Assembly (NCBI GenBank): GCA_002314855.1
Contig: DCHQ01000087.1
Location: 1,909-12,719, forward strand
Reading direction: 5' to 3'
Length of the DNA stretch: 10,811 nucleotides
DNA from: Lachnospiraceae bacterium UBA1748
GTDB taxonomy: Bacteria; Bacillota; Clostridia; Lachnospirales; Lachnospiraceae
Shown here piece after piece: positions 7,010-10,811 of the stretch. The number at the start of each line of letters is the position of its first letter. The stretch's first letter is position 1. Below the pieces are notes generated by a model. The model had not been told where the DNA came from and made no database searches. It saw only the letters and a list, made by a program, of their open reading frames with translations. The position numbers and the translations under genes are program-made.

Positions 7010-8092
7010 ATGAGCAATACCTATGATATGTATGATTACAATGAAATAGATAAATTAAAATCCGAAAGACGTAAGCTTGAGTATATGCTGACAGAGGAAC
7101 GCTTTCACTTAGAATCCATTCCAAAGCGTAAGGCTCTTACCAAAAGTAAAGCTATGCACAGCCTTATTTATGCTATTCCATGCACTCTCGCTATGCTAAT
7201 ACTTATCGTTGCCTTATTCCTGATTTTGGTCTTCGGAGATGGTAACGTAATAGCCGGCGTATTCGCTGTACTGTTCCCACTAGCAGCATATGTTCTTGGA
7301 TTCTTTTCCATCAAAATCTGGGCCGAATTTTTTGCTTCTATGAGCCTTATATGGGGTACCAAGAAAAAAGAGCTCAACTATGGAAGCTCCAACTATACAG
7401 AAGAAGAGAAAAAAAGTCAGGCGAAAATCCAGTCGATTAACAAAAAATTGCTGGGAATAAATAAAGCAATACTTGAATATAACTCTATGTTAGCTGATAG
7501 CATTATGGAGCCGGAAACTAATAAACAAAGCGGATTACCTAATAGCGACAACTACTCGGCAGATGAAGAATTCTTTATACGCGCTCTTGGAAAGTGGGGC
7601 GACGATAAGGAAACATTAATCGCCAACATGCACTCGGATAAATATGAAGAAGAAGCCCGGAGCCTACAGGCGCTTATCGACGAGGAAAAGCTTTCTATCA
7701 TTAACTTGGCCCACAGACTTGCTGTCATTAATAGCGACTATGATTATATAAAAAATAAATTTTTCTTATGCGCCGGCAGTGTTGTACTCATGCTTTTCTT
7801 GCAGTTCTTTGTTGCTCCTACTTATGGTGCAGTTAAAGCCATTGCAATAATCGGAGCTGTATACACGATATTTATCTCACTTTACGTATACGTTACCTGC
7901 AAGAATAAATACTATGCTTATCAGGTTGAATATCAGCCTAACAAATACAGTGAGTACGCTGAGAATCACGGTATGGTAACCATATCTTCCCTTCATCAAA
8001 AGTGTACTAGAAAGATTGAGAATTACAGCGACCGTCTTGATTATGTGAATACCCTTTTGGACTACAAGCATAATATTTTAAAACTGAACTAA
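7010..8092 (+). CDS. Coiled-coil membrane protein of unknown function
   Basis: A 360-residue protein with no family I recognise. The layout is a repeated module: a charged helical stretch (about 11-50), two hydrophobic segments (about 53-75 and 79-103), a long charged helical stretch (130-248), two more hydrophobic segments (250-270 and 275-296), and a final charged helical tail (325-358). This suggests an internal duplication of coil plus hairpin, with both ends and the long middle loop on the same, probably cytoplasmic, side. There are no catalytic-looking motifs and no signal peptide. The ATG has no ribosome binding site; see the promoter entry for a possible leaderless start. Divergent from the diguanylate cyclase, it may share control with it through the palindrome between them. 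A scaffold or membrane-shaping role would be guesswork. Confidence 0.8.
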   Translation: MSNTYDMYDYNEIDKLKSERRKLEYMLTEERFHLESIPKRKALTKSKAMHSLIYAIPCTLAMLILIVALFLILVFGDGNVIAGVFAVLFPLAAYVLGFFSIKIWAEFFASMSLIWGTKKKELNYGSSNYTEEEKKSQAKIQSINKKLLGINKAILEYNSMLADSIMEPETNKQSGLPNSDNYSADEEFFIRALGKWGDDKETLIANMHSDKYEEEARSLQALIDEEKLSIINLAHRLAVINSDYDYIKNKFFLCAGSVVLMLFLQFFVAPTYGAVKAIAIIGAVYTIFISLYVYVTCKNKYYAYQVEYQPNKYSEYAENHGMVTISSLHQKCTRKIENYSDRLDYVNTLLDYKHNILKLN

Positions 8093-8099
8093 CAACTGC

Positions 8100-8128
8100 T
8101 TGACTATAACGAACATTTGTTCTATATT
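8100..8128 (+). promoter_or_regulatory. Sigma-70/SigA promoter of the 93-residue gene
   Basis: TTGACT (8100-8105) and TATATT (8123-8128) are spaced exactly 17 bases apart. This is the best full-consensus promoter in the window. Transcription would start near 8135, leaving about 47 untranslated bases before the ATG at 8182. Confidence 0.75.
8110..8123. promoter_or_regulatory. LexA (SOS) box inside the promoter spacer
   Basis: CGAACATTTGTTCT matches the Gram-positive LexA/DinR operator form CGAAC-N4-GTTC, with the two GAAC/GTTC half sites perfect. It lies between the -35 and -10 of a strong promoter, where LexA would block polymerase. The inference is that the downstream gene is induced by DNA damage. 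Confidence 0.65.
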
Positions 8129-8181
8129 GGTATTTATCAATATTAACAAATCATTAGAATCTTCAGAAAGGTCTAAACGTT

Positions 8182-8463
8182 ATGGGAGCAATTAAAGAAG
8201 ATATTCAATATATAGAAGTTATTAGCAAGTTCACTGTGGATGGCACCGTTATCCCCATCAAGCTTAAGGTCCAGGATGAGGACGGCGAATATCAGAGCTT
8301 TATGATAAAAGGCTACCGTACCATCGTATGCAATCCAAGCCACAAGTGCTACGACTGTAAAATAGAAGTCTTTAATCAGGAAAGAATCGTACGCATCTTT
8401 TACAATGGCCCTGAGTTCAAGTGGCGTATATTAAGGAAAGATGAAAAACTTATAAAGCAATAA
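8182..8463 (+). CDS. Small protein of unknown function, probably SOS-induced
   Basis: A 93-residue soluble protein I do not recognise. Its composition suggests an all-beta fold: alternating strand-like stretches (FTVDGTVIPIKLKVQ, KIEVFNQERIVRIFY, KWRILRK), a CYDC cysteine pair at about residues 52-55, and a lone Cys in IVCNP just before it. There is no membrane segment, signal peptide or LysM domain, so it does not resemble the division inhibitor YneA. The start has AAAGG about ten bases upstream. It has its own strong promoter with a LexA box and its own hairpin terminator, so it is a single-gene transcript. It vaguely resembles small beta proteins that accompany translesion polymerases in Clostridia, but that is memory-based and weak. 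Confidence 0.75.
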   Translation: MGAIKEDIQYIEVISKFTVDGTVIPIKLKVQDEDGEYQSFMIKGYRTIVCNPSHKCYDCKIEVFNQERIVRIFYNGPEFKWRILRKDEKLIKQ

Positions 8464-8465
8464 AA

Positions 8466-8502
8466 AAACAGCTATCTACTACATTGTAGCAGATAGCTGT
8501 TT
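8466..8502. terminator. Long hairpin after the 93-residue gene, probable bidirectional terminator
   Basis: AAACAGCTATCT and AGATAGCTGTTT form a 12-bp stem that continues, past one A/C mismatch, as CTAC/GTAG with an ATT loop. It starts three bases after the stop codon. The T-run after it is short (TTTC) on the plus strand, but the A-tract at 8462-8468 gives a longer T-run on the minus strand, so it could work in both directions. Confidence 0.75.
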
Positions 8503-8549
8503 CATTAATATCGATAATCTATTATTACAAAAAATCGCGAGTAAATCAT

Positions 8550-9461
8550 ATGACGAAAAAGCAAGCTCTCATCATTATGGGGATGGATAACAATTATACA
8601 AAGGAAGCTCTAAAGAGTAAGTACCATTCGCTGATGCTACTTACGCATCCTGACGCTGCCAACGATCACAGCTATCCTTATGAAGCAAGCGATGTCAATG
8701 TAGCATATGAATATTTACTAACTCATATCGGAGAAAAGACTAGTCCAAAAGCCAAAAACACTTCGCATAAATCGTCAACTATAAAATGGAACGCACCTAT
8801 AAATGATAATGCCTACGCTTCTCGTGATATATACCATAATGTCGAAGACGAAGATGGTAACATTATCGGAAAAGCAACCATAGATAATGGTAAATATATG
8901 TGGATTGAAGATGAGGATTTTTCTTCATTCCTTAGCTCCATATATGCATGTAGCAAATCCATTATTTCTATGCATGACGAAGCTCATGACCAAAATCATT
9001 CTGATGATATGGTTCTTCTTGCCAAGCTCACTTATTTACTAATCCAGCAGTTTGTGAATACTTCTATGATATTAAATAAGCTAACTAAAACAACTAATAA
9101 TAATATCTATGAAGTTGATGCTATGCTGGAGATTACTAATCCATATATACGACTAACCGATGGTGCTACCATATACCCATCAAGAATCAGTGAGCACAGA
9201 CTCTATGTAAAATCAGGTACGGGTAAAGAGGTTGGATATATATCATTCAAGGATGACAAACTTTACTATGGCATAATACCAATCTTTGAGCGCAGAGCTT
9301 GCCAAGTAAAAATGCAGGTAGCTAACGCCACCTGCAAATATCTTAATCGTAAAAAATACGTGGATGTAAATATGATGATCAAACTGCTTGAGGAAGATAG
9401 AACCAGCGTAATCGAAAGCATTAATGATAAAATAGACAGGTTATTAAATAATGCTCGGTAA
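8550..9461 (+). CDS. J-domain (DnaJ-like) protein with unknown C-terminal region
   Basis: A 303-residue protein whose first 60 residues are a J domain, the part that stimulates the ATPase of DnaK/Hsp70. The diagnostic HPD triad is at 33-35, after the basic helix EALKSKYHSLMLLT, with the following helix at about 45-58. There is no Gly/Phe linker, zinc-finger or classic DnaJ C-terminal domain, so it is a specialised co-chaperone rather than housekeeping DnaJ. Residues 60-80 are a Ser/Lys/Thr-rich linker, 95-120 contain a DEDGNIIGKA stretch, and the remainder is mixed with a helical end (270-303). The client is unknown. No strong ribosome binding site precedes the ATG (only GAG nine bases upstream), but the J domain needs this start. 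It is followed at once by a strong terminator. Confidence 0.82.
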   Translation: MTKKQALIIMGMDNNYTKEALKSKYHSLMLLTHPDAANDHSYPYEASDVNVAYEYLLTHIGEKTSPKAKNTSHKSSTIKWNAPINDNAYASRDIYHNVEDEDGNIIGKATIDNGKYMWIEDEDFSSFLSSIYACSKSIISMHDEAHDQNHSDDMVLLAKLTYLLIQQFVNTSMILNKLTKTTNNNIYEVDAMLEITNPYIRLTDGATIYPSRISEHRLYVKSGTGKEVGYISFKDDKLYYGIIPIFERRACQVKMQVANATCKYLNRKKYVDVNMMIKLLEEDRTSVIESINDKIDRLLNNAR

Positions 9462-9464
9462 AGA

Positions 9465-9498
9465 AAAAAAGGAAATCTCATACGAGATTTCCTTTTTT
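9465..9498. terminator. Strong bidirectional intrinsic terminator
   Basis: GGAAATCTC (9471-9479) and GAGATTTCC (9484-9492) form a perfect 9-bp stem with an ATAC loop, flanked by six A and six T, giving a T-run on both strands. It begins three bases after the J-domain stop codon and would also stop any leftward transcript coming through the tRNA fragment. Confidence 0.9.
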
Positions 9499-9501
9499 AA
9501 G

Positions 9502-9553
9502 TGCGGGTGACAGGACTTGAACCTGCACGTCGGGGACACCAGAACCTAAATCT
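9502..9553 (-). tRNA. 3' half of a tRNA-Leu(UAG) gene, probable remnant at an integration site
   Basis: Read on the minus strand, this is a clean tRNA-Leu 3' half: anticodon loop TTTAGGT with anticodon UAG (9546-9548), anticodon 3' stem TCTGG, a class II variable arm ending in GACGT, T arm GCAGG-TTCAAGT-CCTGT, and acceptor strand CACCCGC plus discriminator A. CCA is not encoded. The match stops at the anticodon 5' stem (AGA kept, the preceding CC absent), and the required acceptor partner GCGGGTG is missing upstream, so the piece cannot fold as a complete tRNA. A faint D-arm-like string (GCGGACAGGCACGC) lies about 20 bases further upstream; a decayed gene split by an insertion is the alternative. 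Integrases often cut tRNA genes at the anticodon loop, which fits a junction here. Confidence 0.7.
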
Positions 9554-9568
9554 TATGTACTAAGTTCT
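9541..9568. other. Candidate tyrosine-recombinase core attachment site
   Basis: AGAACCTA (9541-9548) and TAAGTTCT (9561-9568) are inverted 8-mers with one mismatch, 12 bases apart, centred where the tRNA-Leu match ends. The left arm is the tRNA anticodon loop/stem itself and the right arm is non-tRNA DNA. This is what a hybrid attL/attR core looks like. No integrase gene is inside the window, so this stays an inference. Confidence 0.4.
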
Positions 9569-9570
9569 TT

Positions 9571-9678
9571 TAATCTAGCGTGCCTGTCCGCTTACAAATT
9601 CGTTGATATTATCAGCAATAATGATATTTTTAATCTTACACGAACATAAAATATAACTATTGCTAACACGCTAGATTA
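9571..9678. repeat. 12-bp perfect inverted repeat flanking an 84-base AT-rich spacer
   Basis: TAATCTAGCGTG at 9571-9582 and CACGCTAGATTA at 9667-9678 are exact inverses. The minus-strand reading of the left copy resembles a tRNA-Leu anticodon 5' arm. The spacer holds no open reading frame that I can support. The copies may be recombinase or excisionase arm sites, or the trace of a rearrangement. Confidence 0.6.
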
Positions 9679-9716
9679 TACATAATAATAATGTTTTATG
9701 CAACAGTGAATAAATA

Positions 9717-10811
9717 TTAAAACAATATGTATGGTTTTCTATTTGAAACACATTTCTTGTATAAAACAGAAAGTATTATTGATAATAAAAGTTCCACTGA
9801 TACAAGAATAGCTTTACTGATTCCTTTAAAATCTAGATTACAAAATCCAAGAAATCTATTAGTATATTGCGTTATCACATAATGAATTAAGAATAAATAT
9901 GAACTTATGTTACCTAAATATATCAAGTACTTATTAGAAAGAATACGAGTTAGTCCACCTTTCTTAATTGCGAAGAGGTACACCCATGCAGTAGCAATCG
10001 GTATATAAACAGTTGTCCAATTATGAATAGCGGCAACTATAATATTAGAATAATCCAGCTTTAATAATAGGAATACTGCAACGGTTAGTAATGTCATAAA
10101 TACTTCAATAACTGTTGTACTTGCATCTACAGAAATTGGTCTATTAAGGAATACTTTACTCAAGCTCATTCCTATCCAAAAGTCCCCAAGTCTAAATATT
10201 GGAAAACAATACATAAACCATATATATATATGACTTTCTTCACCAAGTATAGCAATAAATGGAATACACAATAACACTTCTAAAATTAACATTAATATTG
10301 ATATCATTATTAGTTTCTTTTCTTTAAGCTTTTTTATTACAAGCATTAAAGTAGGAAACATGAAATACAAAAACATTGTAACTGATAGATACCATGCAAC
10401 TCCATTTAATGAAACATTTATATCACTTTTAGGAAACCATGTTTGTAGCAAAGTAACATTTAATATTGTTTTAAAAAGCAAACCGACTATATTGCGAATT
10501 GTAATTCCTTTATTTACCATTACTGCAATTGAAAGAATGATTGCAAAAATCATGGTAATAATATGTAAAGGATATAATTTTTTAATTTTACTCAATGAAA
10601 ATTTTAGATTATCCTTCAAAGAATGTTCGAAAGATTTGTTCTCATAGGTGTAGTACATTAAAAAACCAGACATTACATAAAACACAGATACTCCCAAAGC
10701 GGGCCATTTAATAAAAAAACCTGAATGATAGAAAAAAATACCTAAAAAAGCAAGCGCCCTCAGAGCTTGGAGAGATTCTATTTTATCTCTGTCTGTCTGT
10801 CTGTCTGTCTG
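9717..10811 (-). CDS. Membrane acyltransferase, acyltransferase-3 family (5' end cut by window edge)
   Basis: An O-acyltransferase of the OafA/NodX type, which transfers acetyl or similar groups to cell-surface or exported polysaccharide at the membrane. The frame stays open to the right edge, giving 364 residues, close to a full family length. The family's R-x10-H motif is present near the start (Arg 18 and His 29 counted from the window edge, in QALRALAFLGIFFYHSG), followed by PALGVSVFYVMSGFLMYY. About ten hydrophobic segments follow. The first eight visible residues are QTDRQTDR, encoded by a CAGA tetranucleotide tract. The DNA is markedly AT-rich (13 G/C in the 60 bases 9721-9780), unlike the genes to the left. 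An internal TTG at 10697 is not the start, because it would remove the catalytic His. Confidence 0.9.
   Translation of the reverse strand, partial: QTDRQTDRDKIESLQALRALAFLGIFFYHSGFFIKWPALGVSVFYVMSGFLMYYTYENKSFEHSLKDNLKFSLSKIKKLYPLHIITMIFAIILSIAVMVNKGITIRNIVGLLFKTILNVTLLQTWFPKSDINVSLNGVAWYLSVTMFLYFMFPTLMLVIKKLKEKKLIMISILMLILEVLLCIPFIAILGEESHIYIWFMYCFPIFRLGDFWIGMSLSKVFLNRPISVDASTTVIEVFMTLLTVAVFLLLKLDYSNIIVAAIHNWTTVYIPIATAWVYLFAIKKGGLTRILSNKYLIYLGNISSYLFLIHYVITQYTNRFLGFCNLDFKGISKAILVSVELLLSIILSVLYKKCVSNRKPYILF
10788..10811. repeat. (TCTG)6 tetranucleotide tract in the acyltransferase 5' coding end
   Basis: Six perfect TCTG units (CAGA on the coding strand) run up to the last base of the window, so the true copy number is at least six. 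The tract lies immediately before the conserved acyltransferase N terminus. Because four is not a multiple of three, gain or loss of one unit would shift the frame relative to an upstream ATG. Confidence 0.95.

Noticed and set aside
8503..8549. A promoter for the J-domain gene (TATTAT at 8520-8525)
   Set aside because: No -35 or TG extension at a workable distance. The gene must be transcribed from here or by read-through past the 8466-8502 hairpin, but no site is supported well enough to list.
9266..9481. A 71-codon minus-strand frame
   Set aside because: It starts within the terminator region and runs antisense to the 3' end of the J-domain gene; its content reflects the opposite strand.
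10360..10647. A 95-codon plus-strand frame
   Set aside because: Antisense to the conserved acyltransferase gene and without a ribosome binding site.
10695..10697. TTG as the acyltransferase start
   Set aside because: The frame continues upstream through the conserved R-x10-H motif to the window edge, so a start here would delete the catalytic region.
1..10811. CRISPR arrays, insertion sequences, riboswitches and rRNA
   Set aside because: I saw no spaced direct repeats, transposase-like proteins, recognisable aptamer motifs or rRNA sequence on either strand.

Overview
The window looks like a low-GC Gram-positive anaerobe of the Lachnospiraceae type (Butyrivibrio, Pseudobutyrivibrio or Roseburia-like). 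The reasons are a Clostridia-style glycogen phosphorylase, a DUF4080-type B12-binding radical SAM protein, a membrane diguanylate cyclase, AAGGAGG-type ribosome binding sites and a Gram-positive LexA box. This placement is inferred from protein character only, because no marker gene is present.

Positions 1-6944 are all on the minus strand. Transcription probably starts at about 6950 and runs through a tight four-gene unit: diguanylate cyclase, calcium/sodium-type antiporter, B12-binding radical SAM protein and an 86-residue helical protein. Gaps are 3 and 12 bases, then a 16-base overlap. A separate extended -10 promoter near 2170 drives nicotinate phosphoribosyltransferase (pncB), followed 44 bases later by glycogen phosphorylase (glgP), which runs off the left edge.

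Positions 7010-9461 hold three plus-strand genes: a coiled-coil membrane protein, a 93-residue protein behind a promoter with a LexA (SOS) box between its -35 and -10, and a J-domain protein. Hairpin terminators follow the last two. The 65-base divergent region at 6945-7009 carries a perfect 12-bp palindrome over both -35 regions, and both divergent -10 boxes lie so close to the first ATG that leaderless or re-started translation is suggested.

Positions 9462-10811 look like the edge of acquired DNA. After a strong terminator there is the 3' half of a tRNA-Leu(UAG) gene that stops matching a tRNA at the anticodon stem-loop. It lies next to an integrase-like core dyad and a 12-bp inverted repeat. 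Beyond is a visibly AT-richer acyltransferase-3 gene on the minus strand. Its 5' coding end contains a (TCTG)6 / (CAGA)6 tetranucleotide tract reaching the window edge, the arrangement of a phase-variable surface-modification gene. The best leads are this tract, the tRNA/att junction, and the SOS-controlled gene of unknown function.
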